Shown: positions 8,547 through 19,933, counted from the stretch's first letter. The stretch: DNA of 64,000 nt from Gammaproteobacteria bacterium (GCA_013289615.1 JABCZO010000013.1:1-64000), one strand, 5' to 3'. Made by a program: numbers and translations. The notes: generated by a model from the sequence alone, not told the origin.

Positions 8547-9801
8547 GGAACGTGACTCTCTCGGGCACGGGCTTGACCGGATCGATGCGCGAATAGAACG
8601 GCATCAGCCAGAAGTAGGCGAAGTAGGGTATCGCGAAGACGCGGGCCATCGTCACGTAGGGCTCCTGCGCCGGCTGCATCCCCAGGTACATCAGTACCAG
8701 GAACGATATTGTGAACGCGCCGAGGAAGCTCTTGGAGATCCAGCCGCGGTAGCGCATCGATTTCACCGGCGAGCGGTCGAGCCACGGCAGAAAGAAGAAC
8801 GACACGACGGCGAGCAACATCAGCAATGCGCCGATGCGCTGGTCCGGCACCGCGCGCAGGATCGCGTAATACGGCGTGAAGTACCATGACGGCGAGATCG
8901 GATCGGGCGTAGACAGCGGATTGGCCGGCTCGAAGTTGGCCTTCTCCATGAACAGGTCGCCCAAGGTCGGAACGAAGAACACGACGATAGCGAACAGCGT
9001 CAGGAATGCGCACACGCCGAAGATGTCCTTCACCGTGTAGTAGGGGTGAAACGGGATGCCATCGAGCGGCCTGCCCCTGGCGTCCTTCTTGTCATAAATC
9101 TCGATGCCGTCCGGATTGTTCGAGCCGACCTCGTGCAGTGCCACCAGGTGCAGCGCCACCAGCAGCAGCAGCACCAGCGGCACCGCCGCGACGTGCAGCG
9201 AGAAGAATCGATTGAGGGTCGCATCGGCGATGCCGTAGTCGCCACGGATCCACTCCACCAGCCCGGGGCCGATGACCGGAATGGTGCCAAACAGATTCAC
9301 GATCACCGTTGCCGCCCAGAACGACATGTTGCCCCACGGCAGCACGTAGCCGAGGAAGGCCTCGGCCATGAGCGCGAGGTAGATGAACATGCCAAACAGC
9401 CACAGCAGTTCGCGCGGCGCCTTGTACGAACCGTACAACAGCGCGCGATACATGTGCAGATACACCACCAGGAAGAATGCCGAGGCGCCGGCCGAATGCA
9501 GATAGCGCAGCAGCCAGCCGTAGGGTACCTCGCGCATGATGAATTCGACCGAGTCGAACGAGGTGGCGGCCCCGACCTTGTAGAACATGGTCAGGAAGAT
9601 GCCGGTCACCAGCTGCATCACCAGCACCATCAGCGCCAGTGAGCCGAAGAAATACCAGACGTTGAAGTTCTTTGGCGCGTAGTAGTCGGCCGCCGAGGCA
9701 CGCAGAAATGCCTCCACCGGCAGGCGTCGGTTGATCCAACCCCACAGCCCGGCCGCGCTGGCGGCCCGGTTGCCGGGCTTGCCGGCAGTTTCAGGGGCCA
9801 T
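8539..9801 (-). CDS. petB: Cytochrome b subunit of the bc1 complex
   Basis: 420-residue integral quinol oxidase subunit of complex III holding both b haems. Conserved helices include YGWLLRYLHSAGASAFFLVVYLHMYR, GYVLPWGNMSFWAATVI, FFSLHVAAVPLVLLLLVALHLVALHE and PLSTPDPISPSWYFTPYYAILRAVP. The Qo-site tetrapeptide is PSWY rather than the textbook PEWY (8881-8892). It starts by ATGA overlap with petA and overlaps petC at its end. Confidence 0.97.
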   Translation of the reverse strand: MAPETAGKPGNRAASAAGLWGWINRRLPVEAFLRASAADYYAPKNFNVWYFFGSLALMVLVMQLVTGIFLTMFYKVGAATSFDSVEFIMREVPYGWLLRYLHSAGASAFFLVVYLHMYRALLYGSYKAPRELLWLFGMFIYLALMAEAFLGYVLPWGNMSFWAATVIVNLFGTIPVIGPGLVEWIRGDYGIADATLNRFFSLHVAAVPLVLLLLVALHLVALHEVGSNNPDGIEIYDKKDARGRPLDGIPFHPYYTVKDIFGVCAFLTLFAIVVFFVPTLGDLFMEKANFEPANPLSTPDPISPSWYFTPYYAILRAVPDQRIGALLMLLAVVSFFFLPWLDRSPVKSMRYRGWISKSFLGAFTISFLVLMYLGMQPAQEPYVTMARVFAIPYFAYFWLMPFYSRIDPVKPVPERVTFHG

Positions 9802-10433
9802 CAGGCCGCTCCTTGCTTCGCCGCGTCATCGGCGCCGATGACCAGCGTGTTCTGGCTGCGAAGGGTGTAGGGCGGAACCACCAGGTTGGTCGAGGCCGGC
9901 GAACCGTTGAACACGCGCCCGGCCAGATCGAAGCGCGACCCGTGGCAGGGGCAGCGAAAGCCGCCGGGCCAGTCGGCGCCGAGCACCGGATCCCCGGCGT
10001 CAAAGAACTGCTTTGGCAGGCAGCCCAGATGCGTGCAGATGCCGACCAGCACCAGCAGGTCGGCGCGGCGCGCGCGCATTTCGTTGCGAGCATAGTCCGG
10101 CTGCACCGAATTCTGGGATTTCGGATCCTTGAGCTGGGCGTCGTGCTGCGCCAGCTTGTCGACCATCGATGGGTCGCGGCGCACGATGTAGATCGGCTGC
10201 AGGCGCCAGGTGGGTGTGATCATCTGACCGACCTGCAGCTTACTGAGATCGACTTCCACCGGAGCACCCAGGGCCTTGGCACGCTCGGAAGGCGCCCAGG
10301 AGGCCGCGAACGGAACCGCCGCAAGCACCACGCCGACGCCAGCGGTAGCGCCGGTCGCCACCGTGAGAAACTTTCTTCGGCTTTCGTCTATCTCTGGCGG
10401 TTGGTGATCGGCAATCGCACCGGCTTCTGTCAT
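9801..10433 (-). CDS. petA: Rieske iron-sulfur subunit of the bc1 complex
   Basis: 210-residue [2Fe-2S] subunit that carries electrons from quinol to cytochrome c1. The N-terminus has an RRKFLTVATGATAGVGVVLAA Tat-type signal anchor. The cluster ligand loops are CTHLGC (in LVGICTHLGCLPKQF) and CPCHGSRFD, both intact, followed by the Pro-loop (PASTNLVVPPYTL). First gene of petABC. Confidence 0.97.
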   Translation of the reverse strand: MTEAGAIADHQPPEIDESRRKFLTVATGATAGVGVVLAAVPFAASWAPSERAKALGAPVEVDLSKLQVGQMITPTWRLQPIYIVRRDPSMVDKLAQHDAQLKDPKSQNSVQPDYARNEMRARRADLLVLVGICTHLGCLPKQFFDAGDPVLGADWPGGFRCPCHGSRFDLAGRVFNGSPASTNLVVPPYTLRSQNTLVIGADDAAKQGAA

Positions 10434-10448
10434 TGGCTGCTCACTCTA

Positions 10449-10454
10449 ACTATA
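10449..10454 (-). promoter_or_regulatory. Likely -10 element of the petABC promoter
   Basis: TATAGT on the minus strand, 16 bp upstream of the petA ATG; the -35 region is not recognisable. With such a short gap the leader would be only about 10 nt, so an alternative promoter is possible. Confidence 0.35.
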
Positions 10455-10578
10455 TTGTGCCGCGCGCGGAAAATCTCGGCCGCCACGCTTGGAACGCTAC
10501 GTAAAACGCCGGGAAGTATCGCATTATACACAACCGATCGGGCCCGCTTTTCGCACCCTGGCATCATCCGAAAAACCC

Positions 10579-11901
10579 ATGAACCTGCATCGCTTGGGAC
10601 GCGCGGCCGCCTTCGTCGCCGGCAGTATCGTCGGCGGCCTGGCGTTGGCCTTCGTCATCGTGTTCCTGCGCCCGCAGCTGCTGCAGCAGCCGGCGGCCAT
10701 CGCGGCACCGCAATCACCGAGCGTCGCAGGCACTGCCGGCACGCGGCCCGACCCGGCCAGGACCCAGGATGCCCAGACCAGAGCGGCCGCGGCGAGCGCC
10801 GCCAGCAGCGACACTGCGGCCGCCGCGGGCAGTAGCGGCGCCGGCAGCAGCGGCGCCGGCGGCAGCGGCGCCGGCGGCAGCGGCGCCAGTAACCCGGCGC
10901 CGGCGGCTACCGAATCGTATGCCGCGGCGGTGATGCGCGCCGCGCCCGCGGTGGTGAATATCTCGACCCAGCGGCTGGTCACCGAACAATTCCAACCGTC
11001 GGTATTCGACCAGCTGTTCGGCGACCTGCAGCCCTTCTACCGCCATCGGGTCGAGCGCGCCCTGGGTTCCGGCGTGATCGTCGACAACGCCGGACACATC
11101 ATTACCAACAACCACGTGATCGCGAATGCCGAGACCATCAACATCGGCCTCGCCGACGACCGCGTGGCGCCGGCGACGGTCGTGGGTCGCGACCCGGACA
11201 CCGACCTGGCGCTGCTGTCGATCAAGCTGAAGAACCTGCCGGTCATGCCGCTCGGGCGCTCCGATGAGATCCAGGTCGGTGACGTGGTGCTGGCGATCGG
11301 CGACCCGCTCGGTCTGTCGCAGACCGTGACCCACGGCATCGTCAGCGCCACCGGCCGCCAGCAGCTCGGTGTTGCGACCTTCGAGAATTTCATTCAGACC
11401 GACGCCGCCATCAATGCCGGCAACTCCGGCGGCGCGCTCATCAACGCCCGCGGCGAACTCATTGGCATCAACACCGCGGTGCTCAATAAAAGCAACAGCG
11501 GCAACCTGAGCGTCGAGGGTATCGGTTTTGCGATCCCGGTGAATCTTGCCCGCGGCGTGATGAAGGACATCCTCGATCACGGCCGGGTGATCCGCGGCTG
11601 GATCGGCATCCTTCCCGAGGACGTCGATGAGGAGCAGGCCAAGCAGCTCGGCCTGCCGCGCAGCGGCGTCGTGATCACCAACATGTATCGCACCAGTCCG
11701 GCGGTCGCCGCGCAGCTGCGCATCGGGGATGTCGTCACCGCCATCGACGGCAACGCGGTGCGCAGCGCCCGCGATACGCTGTCGCAGATTGCCGCCAAGA
11801 AGCCGGGCGTCAACATCACGCTGCACCTGCTGCGCGGACACGGCGAACTGGATTCGAAGGTGAACGTGACCGAGCGCCCGAGCGCGATCCAGGGCACCTA
11901 G
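10579..11901 (+). CDS. DegS/AlgW-like periplasmic serine protease, trypsin-like plus one PDZ
   Basis: 440-residue HtrA-family protease, inner-membrane anchored and facing the periplasm. An N-terminal membrane helix ([19 protein letters not shown]) is followed by a ~90-residue Ala/Gly/Ser-rich linker containing repeated [10 protein letters not shown] units (10830-10895). The protease domain has the triad His in TNNHVI, Asp in DPDTDLALL and Ser in [10 protein letters not shown], then a single C-terminal PDZ ([24 protein letters not shown]). One PDZ plus an anchor favours DegS/AlgW, which cleave the anti-sigma factor RseA, over DegP. The frame extends upstream to 10489, but the membrane helix and spacing favour the ATG at 10579. 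Confidence 0.9.
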   Translation: MNLHRLGRAAAFVAGSIVGGLALAFVIVFLRPQLLQQPAAIAAPQSPSVAGTAGTRPDPARTQDAQTRAAAASAASSDTAAAAGSSGAGSSGAGGSGAGGSGASNPAPAATESYAAAVMRAAPAVVNISTQRLVTEQFQPSVFDQLFGDLQPFYRHRVERALGSGVIVDNAGHIITNNHVIANAETINIGLADDRVAPATVVGRDPDTDLALLSIKLKNLPVMPLGRSDEIQVGDVVLAIGDPLGLSQTVTHGIVSATGRQQLGVATFENFIQTDAAINAGNSGGALINARGELIGINTAVLNKSNSGNLSVEGIGFAIPVNLARGVMKDILDHGRVIRGWIGILPEDVDEEQAKQLGLPRSGVVITNMYRTSPAVAAQLRIGDVVTAIDGNAVRSARDTLSQIAAKKPGVNITLHLLRGHGELDSKVNVTERPSAIQGT

Positions 11902-11905
11902 ACGG

Positions 11906-13418
<1,513 letters not shown>

Positions 13419-13523
13419 ATGGGGGTGCGATCTTAAGGCAAATACGCGCCCGCGGAAGGCGCGATCTGCACCCGACTAAGGCGCTATTATGGTGCGCGAG
13501 ACCCGCAGGATCACCGCCGCCGC

Positions 13524-14519
13524 ATGAATGCCGTAGAACATACCGCCACGAGCGAGGGCCAGGCGCTGGACTCGGCCCGCCGCACGTTCGAGATCGAAGC
13601 CGCGGCGCTGGCGGCGCTGCGCGGCCGGTTGGATGGGGCTTTTGCCGCGGCCTGCCGCATCTGCCTCGCCTGTCGCGGCCGGGTGATCGTCACCGGCATG
13701 GGCAAGTCCGGCCATATTGCCCGCAAGATCGCCGCCACGCTCGCCAGCACCGGAACCCCGGCGTTTTTTCTGCACCCCGGCGAGGCCAGCCACGGCGATA
13801 TCGGCATGATCACGCGCGGCGATGTGCTGCTGGCGCTGTCGAATTCCGGCGAAACCCCGGAGGTGCTGGGGCTGCTGCCGCCGCTCAAGCGCCTGGCGCT
13901 ACCGCTGATCGCCCTGACCGGGAACACCGGGTCCACGCTGGCGCTGGCCGCCGATGTGCATCTGGACGTGGGCGTGCCGCAGGAGGCCTGTCCGCACAAC
14001 CTGGCTCCCACCGCCAGCACCACCGCGGCGCTGGTGATGGGCGACGCACTGGCGGTGGCGATGCTGGAGGCGCGGGGATTCTCAGCCGATGACTTTGCGC
14101 GCACGCACCCGGGCGGAAGCCTTGGACGGCGGCTGCTGTTGCATGTCGAGGACATCATGCGCCGCGACGATGCACTGCCGCAGGTCGGCGTGGACACGCC
14201 GCTCGCCGCGGGGCTGCTGGAGATGTCGCGCAAGGGTCTGGGCATGACCGCGGTGCTCGATCAGGAACAGCGGGTCGTTGGAATATTTACCGACGGGGAC
14301 CTGCGACGCGCGCTCGATCGTCGGGTGGATGTGCACAACGCGACCATGCGGCAGGTGATGACGCCGGGCGGGCGCAGCATAGGCGCGCGCGAGCTGGCCG
14401 CGGCGGCCGCCCAGCTGATGGAGTTACATCGGGTGACGTCGCTGCTGGTGACCGATTCCGAGCGGCGGTTGATCGGTGCACTCAACGTCCACGACCTGTT
14501 GCGTGCGGGTGTGGTTTGA
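13524..14519 (+). CDS. kdsD: KdsD, D-arabinose 5-phosphate isomerase
   Basis: 331 residues converting ribulose 5-phosphate to arabinose 5-phosphate, the entry to Kdo synthesis. A SIS domain (VIVTGMGKSGHIARKIAATLASTGTPAFF, HPGEASHGDIGMI, LSNSGETPEV) is followed by two CBS domains (EDIMRRDDALPQV; GRSIGARELAAAAAQLM). The stop overlaps the kdsC start (TGATG). First gene of a six-gene rightward set for Kdo/LPS export. Confidence 0.97.
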   Translation: MNAVEHTATSEGQALDSARRTFEIEAAALAALRGRLDGAFAAACRICLACRGRVIVTGMGKSGHIARKIAATLASTGTPAFFLHPGEASHGDIGMITRGDVLLALSNSGETPEVLGLLPPLKRLALPLIALTGNTGSTLALAADVHLDVGVPQEACPHNLAPTASTTAALVMGDALAVAMLEARGFSADDFARTHPGGSLGRRLLLHVEDIMRRDDALPQVGVDTPLAAGLLEMSRKGLGMTAVLDQEQRVVGIFTDGDLRRALDRRVDVHNATMRQVMTPGGRSIGARELAAAAAQLMELHRVTSLLVTDSERRLIGALNVHDLLRAGVV

Positions 14520-15058
14520 TGCCGGCGCGCGGCGCTCGCAAGCGGCCGGCGCCGCTGTCGGGTATCCGCCTGCTGGTGCTGGATGTGGACGGGGTGATGA
14601 CCGATGGGCGGCTGCACTACGGGCGCGCCGGGGAGACCCACAAGAGTTTCCACGTTCGCGACGGTTACGGCATCAAGGCCGTGCTTGCGGCCGGCATCGC
14701 GGTGGCGGTGATCTCGGGGCGCAAATCGCCGGCGGTGGTGCGCCGCTGCAAGGAATTGGGGATCCGGTATCTGCACCAGGGTATCGAGGATAAGGCACAG
14801 GTTCTAGCGCAGCTGCTTGCATTGCTCGACATCCCAGCGCGACGCTGCGCGTGTATCGGCGACGATCGACCCGACCTGCCGCTGCTGGCGCAGGCAGGAT
14901 TGGCGGTCGCGGTCGCAGACGCGCACCCGGCGGCGCGGGCGATCGCGCACCGCTGCACCCGCCTGCCTGGAGGGGGCGGGGCGGTGCGCGAGGTCTGCGA
15001 CTGGCTGCTCGCCTCGCAACGGCGCAGCGGGCACAGCGGGCACAGCGGGCGCACATGA
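14519..15058 (+). CDS. kdsC: KdsC, 3-deoxy-manno-octulosonate-8-phosphatase
   Basis: 179-residue HAD-superfamily phosphatase that dephosphorylates Kdo 8-phosphate. HAD motifs are visible: LDVDGVMTDGRL (nucleophile Asp), ISGRKSPAVVRRCKELG, and GDDRPDLPLLAQAGLAVAVADAHP (motif IV). The ATG at 14519 is preferred to a TTG three bases upstream. The C-terminus has a short run of GHS repeats from an imperfect 9-bp duplication. Confidence 0.95.
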   Translation: MPARGARKRPAPLSGIRLLVLDVDGVMTDGRLHYGRAGETHKSFHVRDGYGIKAVLAAGIAVAVISGRKSPAVVRRCKELGIRYLHQGIEDKAQVLAQLLALLDIPARRCACIGDDRPDLPLLAQAGLAVAVADAHPAARAIAHRCTRLPGGGGAVREVCDWLLASQRRSGHSGHSGRT

Positions 15059-15615
15059 TCCGCCGCATCCTGTTCGCCGTGCTGGCGCTCGGCGCCCTGG
15101 GGGCGCTGTTCTATCTGCAACAATCCGATAGCGGTGTCAGCGACAGCGGCGGCGCGGATGTCGAGAGTACCGAGCCCGGCTACATCGCTACCAACGCCGA
15201 GCTGATCGAAACCGGCGATGATGGTCATCCGCTGTTTCGGCTCGACGCCGAGCGCCTGGAACAACCCACACCGCAGGGAATCATCTTTCTGAGCGCACCG
15301 AAGCTCGACTACCAGCCCGAGACGGGCAATCACTGGACCCTGAGCGCGCAGCGCGGCCAGCTGCCGCAGGATGCACGCACCGCCGAGCTGGCCGGCGCGG
15401 TGCATGCCGACGGCCGGCCCACCGGTTCCACCCAGCTGATGCACATCGTCACCGATCAACTGCACCTCGATATGAAACAGCAGCTCGCCACCACGGCCGC
15501 GAAAGTGCGGGTGGATTGGGCCGGCAATACGCTGCGCGGTCGGGGCATGAACGCCGACATCAGGAACGACCGCCTGCAGCTGGCGGCAGACGTGCACGGT
15601 GTGCTGGCGCACTGA
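15055..15615 (+). CDS. lptC: LptC, LPS export protein
   Basis: 186-residue bitopic component of the LPS bridge that receives LPS from LptBFG and passes it to LptA. MIRRILFAVLALGALGALFYL is the anchor; the periplasmic part is a beta-jellyroll (YIATNAELIETGDDGHPLFRLDAERLEQ, HIVTDQLHLDMKQQLATT). The start overlaps the kdsC stop (ATGA); a longer in-frame upstream extension is only kdsC read in another frame. Confidence 0.93.
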   Translation: MIRRILFAVLALGALGALFYLQQSDSGVSDSGGADVESTEPGYIATNAELIETGDDGHPLFRLDAERLEQPTPQGIIFLSAPKLDYQPETGNHWTLSAQRGQLPQDARTAELAGAVHADGRPTGSTQLMHIVTDQLHLDMKQQLATTAAKVRVDWAGNTLRGRGMNADIRNDRLQLAADVHGVLAH

Positions 15616-15616
15616 C

Positions 15617-16348
15617 GTGCGGGCGCCGCTATGGGCGGCGCTACTGCTGCTGGCATCGGCCGGCGCGCACACGCGGGCGACGGCGGCGCGTGACCAGGCG
15701 CCGCTGTCGGGCGCTGCCGGCACTGCCAGTGCCGATCGGGAAGGCTGCAAGGAGCCGCTGTGCTATACCGCCTCGAGTCTGCAGGCCGAGCGCAATCGCA
15801 TGGTGCTGCAGGACATCCACATCGTGGACACGACGCGCGGTATCACGCGTATCACCGCCGATCAGGCCGAGGCAAACGGACAGGATCTGGGCAACAGCGA
15901 ATGGGTGCTCACCGGTCACGTGCAGGTGGACATGGCGCAGGGAAAGCTTAGCGCCGATCGGGCCACGGTTCAGTTCGTCAATAAGCGCATCGCCTCGATG
16001 AGCGCCCAAGGCGCGCCGGCGCAATTCGAACACAGTGCCGCTGCGGCCGGCCAGGACGGCGCCGCCAGCGCCGCCGGCGACGCTGTCAATCGCGGCCACG
16101 GCGCGATTGAGAGCGCGCACGGGCATGCGCGCGAGATCGACTACGACATGGAGCGCGAGCTGCTGAAACTGAATGGCGACAGCTGGCTGTCCGACGGCTG
16201 CAACGAGATCAACAGCCAGTCGATCGTCTACGACATCGCCAACCAGAAGGTGCGGGCCGACGCCGCGCCGGGCGGGGACACGCAGGTACATGGCACGCTG
16301 CACGGGCGCACCGGGCCGCAATGCGGACCGGCAGTCAGCCGGCCATGA
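15617..16348 (+). CDS. lptA: LptA, periplasmic LPS transport protein
   Basis: 243 residues from a GTG at 15617, one base after the lptC stop. A signal peptide ([19 protein letters not shown]) precedes the OstA-like beta-jellyroll ([55 protein letters not shown]). It is longer than E. coli LptA (about 185), mainly from an Ala/Gly-rich stretch at about residues 137-160, and carries three Cys residues not typical of LptA. The stop overlaps lptB. Confidence 0.9.
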   Translation: MRAPLWAALLLLASAGAHTRATAARDQAPLSGAAGTASADREGCKEPLCYTASSLQAERNRMVLQDIHIVDTTRGITRITADQAEANGQDLGNSEWVLTGHVQVDMAQGKLSADRATVQFVNKRIASMSAQGAPAQFEHSAAAAGQDGAASAAGDAVNRGHGAIESAHGHAREIDYDMERELLKLNGDSWLSDGCNEINSQSIVYDIANQKVRADAAPGGDTQVHGTLHGRTGPQCGPAVSRP

Positions 16349-17070
16349 CGCGGCTGTCGGCCCATTCGCTGCAAAAGAGCTATCGCTCGCGCCAGGTGGT
16401 GCGCGACCTGTCGCTCGAGATCAACACCGGCGAGGTGGTCGGACTGCTCGGACCCAACGGCGCCGGCAAGACCACCGCCTTCTACATGATCGTCGGGCTG
16501 GTGCCGGCCGATAGCGGCACGATCCTGCTCGACGAGCGCGACCTGACCGCACTGAGCATCGACCAGCGCGCCCGACTGGGGTTGGGCTATCTGCCGCAGG
16601 AAGCCTCCGTGTTCCGCAAGCTCTCGGTGGCGGACAACATCATGGCGATCCTGGAGCTGCGCGATGAGCTCGACCGCGCCGCACGCGAGCGCCGGCTGGA
16701 GGAGCTGCTGGAGGAGCTGCGCATCGGCCACGTGCGCAATACCCGCGGCCTGTCGCTGTCGGGCGGGGAGCGGCGTCGGGTCGAAATGGCACGCGCGCTG
16801 GCGGCCGAGCCGCGCTTTATCCTGCTCGATGAACCATTTGCCGGCGTCGATCCGCTGTCGGTGCTCGATATCCAGCGCATTATTCGCGAGCTGGCCGCAC
16901 GCGGCATCGGCGTGCTGGTTACCGATCACAACGTGCGTGAGACCCTCGGGGTCTGCGGCCGCGCCTACATCGTCGACCGCGGCATCGTGATCGCTTCCGG
17001 CACTGCCGAGCAAGTCCTTGCCAACGCCCAAGTCCGTGAGGTGTACTTGGGCCAGGCATTCCGCATGTGA
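16345..17070 (+). CDS. lptB: LptB, LPS export ABC transporter ATPase
   Basis: 241-residue cytoplasmic ATPase driving LPS extraction through LptFG. Walker [21 protein letters not shown]-loop [11 protein letters not shown], signature [17 protein letters not shown], Walker [17 protein letters not shown] and switch His [10 protein letters not shown] are intact. The ATG at 16345 overlaps the lptA stop (ATGA); an earlier in-frame ATG at 16321 exists. lptF/lptG are not in this window. Confidence 0.97.
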   Translation: MTRLSAHSLQKSYRSRQVVRDLSLEINTGEVVGLLGPNGAGKTTAFYMIVGLVPADSGTILLDERDLTALSIDQRARLGLGYLPQEASVFRKLSVADNIMAILELRDELDRAARERRLEELLEELRIGHVRNTRGLSLSGGERRRVEMARALAAEPRFILLDEPFAGVDPLSVLDIQRIIRELAARGIGVLVTDHNVRETLGVCGRAYIVDRGIVIASGTAEQVLANAQVREVYLGQAFRM

Positions 17071-17155
17071 TGGATCGGAGCGGCCCTGATAGTTCTTATT
17101 TTTCATCGACTTACGAGACCTTTAGGGCCGCCAGCGAACGGCGCAGGCATGTTTT

Positions 17156-18592
17156 ATGCTTAAGCCCTCGCTGCAACTCAAGCTCGGTCAGCAGCTGACG
17201 ATGACACCGCAGTTGCAGCAGGCCATCCGGCTGCTGCAGTTGCCGACCATCGAACTGCAGGCGCACATCCGCGAGCTGCTCGAGTCGAACGTCATGCTCG
17301 AGCAGGACGAGGACACCGAGGCCGGCACCTACGAAACCCTCTCGAGCGCCGAAACCGCGCCCGAGACCGCCGCGCCGCCCGAGGAGCCGCCGGTGGAGGT
17401 GGTGGATGACGGCTGGTCCGACCAGTCGGTCGGCCCGGCGGAGAACCCCTGGAGCAGCGGCGGCAGCGGCGATGAGGATCGCCAGCAGGAGTTCGCGGAC
17501 GCCACCGGCCAATCGCTGCGCGAGCATCTGCTGTGGCAGCTCGAGCTGGCGCGCCTCGATGCGCGCGACGTCGCGATCGGCCGCGCCGTGGTCGATGCAA
17601 TCAACGATGACGGCTACCTGAGCGAACCGCTGGATGTGATCGGCGCCAGCCTCAAGCCGGAGCTCGACCCGAGCGTGGCGGAGGTCGAGCGCGTGCTCGG
17701 CATTGTGCAGATGCTCGACCCGCCGGGGGTTGGCGCCCGCTCGGTCAGCGAGTGCCTGCTGCTGCAGCTCGATCAGCTCGAGCCGGCCACTCCCGGCCTG
17801 CTGAGCGCCAAGGCCATCGCGCGACACCATCTTGAGCTGCTCGCCGAACGCGAACTGACCGCGCTGCGGCGCGAACTGCGCACCTCGGATGAGGAGCTCG
17901 AAACCGCCGTGGCGCTGGTGCGTGCCTGTCAGCCGCGGCCCGGCTCCGTCGTCAGCGGCAGTTCCCCGGAATACGTGGTACCGGACGTATTCGTGCGCCG
18001 CACCCCGCGCGGCTGGTCGGTCGAGATCAACGCGGCGACGCTGCCGCGGGTGCGGCTGAACCAGTCCTATGCAAGCCTTGTCGGCCGCGGCACCAGCCAC
18101 GCCAGCATGCGGGCGCAGCTGCAGGAGGCACGATGGCTGCTCAAGAGCCTGGAGATCCGCAACGATACCCTCACCAAGGTGGCACGCTCCATCGTCGAGC
18201 GGCAGAGCGAATTCCTCGACCAGGGCGAGGAGTACATGCGGCCGATGATCCTGCGCGATATCGCCGAGGCCATCAGCATGCACGAGTCGACCGTCTCGCG
18301 CGTCACCTCGGGCAAGTACATGCACACGCCGCGCGGGGTGTTCGAGCTGCGCTATTTCTTCTCCAGCCAGGTGGAAGGCAACGACGGCTCGGGCACGTCC
18401 TCGACCGCGATTCGGGCCAAGATCCGCAAGCTCATACGCGAGGAGGATCCGGCCGCGCCGCTCAGCGACAGCCGGATCGCGGAGCTGCTGTCCGGCGAAG
18501 GCATACCGGTTGCGCGCCGCACGGTTGCGAAATACCGGGAAACGATGGGACTGGCGCCATCGAATGAACGCAGGCGAGTCAACGGCAAATGA
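17156..18592 (+). CDS. rpoN: RpoN, RNA polymerase sigma-54
   Basis: 478-residue alternative sigma factor that needs AAA+ activators. Region I is Gln/Leu-rich (KLGQQLTMTPQLQQAIRLLQ), region II is acidic (about residues 50-115), then the core-binding domain (DPPGVGARSVSECLLLQ), the HTH (IAEAISMHESTVSRVTSGKY) and the C-terminal RpoN box ARRTVAKYRE. It follows lptB after 85 bp, as in Pseudomonas. Confidence 0.98.
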   Translation: MLKPSLQLKLGQQLTMTPQLQQAIRLLQLPTIELQAHIRELLESNVMLEQDEDTEAGTYETLSSAETAPETAAPPEEPPVEVVDDGWSDQSVGPAENPWSSGGSGDEDRQQEFADATGQSLREHLLWQLELARLDARDVAIGRAVVDAINDDGYLSEPLDVIGASLKPELDPSVAEVERVLGIVQMLDPPGVGARSVSECLLLQLDQLEPATPGLLSAKAIARHHLELLAERELTALRRELRTSDEELETAVALVRACQPRPGSVVSGSSPEYVVPDVFVRRTPRGWSVEINAATLPRVRLNQSYASLVGRGTSHASMRAQLQEARWLLKSLEIRNDTLTKVARSIVERQSEFLDQGEEYMRPMILRDIAEAISMHESTVSRVTSGKYMHTPRGVFELRYFFSSQVEGNDGSGTSSTAIRAKIRKLIREEDPAAPLSDSRIAELLSGEGIPVARRTVAKYRETMGLAPSNERRRVNGK

Positions 18593-18614
18593 CCAAGCAC
18601 AAGGAGATCAGGCC

Positions 18615-18935
18615 ATGCAATTGAACGTCACCGGGCATCACGTGGAGATCACCATCGCCCTGCGCGGCTACGTCGAGAAGAAACTCGGCCGCATCATGCG
18701 TCACTTCGATCAGCTGATTGACAATCACTTCGTGCTGACGGTCGAAAAGCTGCAACACAAGGCGGAGGCGACGCTGCGCGTGCGCCGCGAGACGATTCAT
18801 GCACTGGCGATCGACGGCGATATGTATGCCGCGATCGACGCACTGGCCGACAAGCTCGAGCGGCGGGTACGCAAACACAAGGAAAAGCTCACCGATCACC
18901 ATGCCCAGGAAGCGCAGAAAAGCGCCCGGCCGTAG
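18615..18935 (+). CDS. hpf: HPF, short-form ribosome hibernation promoting factor
   Basis: 106-residue protein that binds the 30S decoding region and promotes 100S dimers in stationary phase. The sequence MQLNVTGHHVEITIALRGYVEKKLGRI and HALAIDGDMYAAIDALADKLERRVRKHKEK matches the family. A good Shine-Dalgarno (AAGGAG, 18601-18606) sets the start. In most gammaproteobacteria ptsN follows; here rapZ does. Confidence 0.95.
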   Translation: MQLNVTGHHVEITIALRGYVEKKLGRIMRHFDQLIDNHFVLTVEKLQHKAEATLRVRRETIHALAIDGDMYAAIDALADKLERRVRKHKEKLTDHHAQEAQKSARP

Positions 18936-19028
18936 CGCCAGCAGCGCATCGGGTCCGGCGCGGTCGCGGATCGCAAGCGCGGCGGCAAGCGCGGCGGCAC
19001 TGGCGGCTTGCAGCCGCAGGGCACACCG

Positions 19029-19925
19029 GTGCGCCTGATCTTCCTGAGCGGTCTGTCCGGTTCCGGCAAGAGCGTGGCGCTGCACATGCTCGAGGACCTG
19101 GATTTCTACTGCATCGACAACATCCCCGCGGCACTGCTCAAGCCGTTCATCTCGCACACCGTGCGCAGCAGTTCGACCGTCTATCAGCGCACCGCCATCG
19201 GTATCGACGCCCGCAACCCGGGCGACGAGATCGCGACGGTGCCGATGCTGCTCGATGAGCTTAAACGCAGCGGCATCCAGTGCGAGCTGGTGTTTCTGGT
19301 GGCGAGCGATGAGGAGTTGCTGCGCCGCTTTGCCGAAACGCGTCGCAAACACCCGCTGAGCCGCCACGGCGAAAACCTGCACGAAGCCATCGCGATCGAG
19401 CGCGGCTTGCTCGAACCGCTGGTGAACGCGGCCGATCTGGTGGTCGATACCTCACGCATGGGGGTACACGAGCTGCGCGATCTGATCAACCGCCGGGTCG
19501 GGCAGCGGCCACGCGATCGCATGTCGGTGCTGCTGGAATCCTTCGGCTTCAAGCATGGCATCCCGGGAGATGCCGACTTCGTGTTCGACGCGCGCTCGCT
19601 GCCCAATCCTTACTGGGAGCCGGGCTTGCGATCACTCACCGGTCGCGATGAGCCGGTAATGCGCTTTCTCGAGGCGCAACCCGGCGTGGCAACCTTTATC
19701 GACGATGTCGCCCAGTTCATCGAGGGACGTATACCCGAGCATCAGGCCGCCAACCGCCGCTACCTGACGGTGGCCATCGGCTGCACCGGTGGCCAGCACC
19801 GATCGGTCTACATCGCCGAGAAACTTGCGGCGCGGATCGCAGCACACTGGCCGCAGGTCGCGGTACGGCATTCGGGCCTGCCCGAACCGGCCAGGAGCAT
19901 GCGCGCGCTCGCAGCCACCGAGTAG
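19029..19925 (+). CDS. rapZ: RapZ, RNase adapter / GlmZ-regulating P-loop protein
   Basis: 298 residues from the GTG at 19029 (MRLIFLSGLSGSGKS; a TTG at 19008 would add seven). RapZ binds glucosamine-6-phosphate and hands sRNAs GlmY/GlmZ to RNase E in enterics; in other bacteria the role is less clear. Walker A GLSGSGKS, the central DADFVFDARSLPNPYW, and the C-terminal IGCTGGQHRSVYIAEKL are diagnostic. About 90 bp separate it from hpf, and no ptsN or npr is present around it. Confidence 0.95.
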   Translation: MRLIFLSGLSGSGKSVALHMLEDLDFYCIDNIPAALLKPFISHTVRSSSTVYQRTAIGIDARNPGDEIATVPMLLDELKRSGIQCELVFLVASDEELLRRFAETRRKHPLSRHGENLHEAIAIERGLLEPLVNAADLVVDTSRMGVHELRDLINRRVGQRPRDRMSVLLESFGFKHGIPGDADFVFDARSLPNPYWEPGLRSLTGRDEPVMRFLEAQPGVATFIDDVAQFIEGRIPEHQAANRRYLTVAIGCTGGQHRSVYIAEKLAARIAAHWPQVAVRHSGLPEPARSMRALAATE

Positions 19926-19933
19926 CCGCGCGG

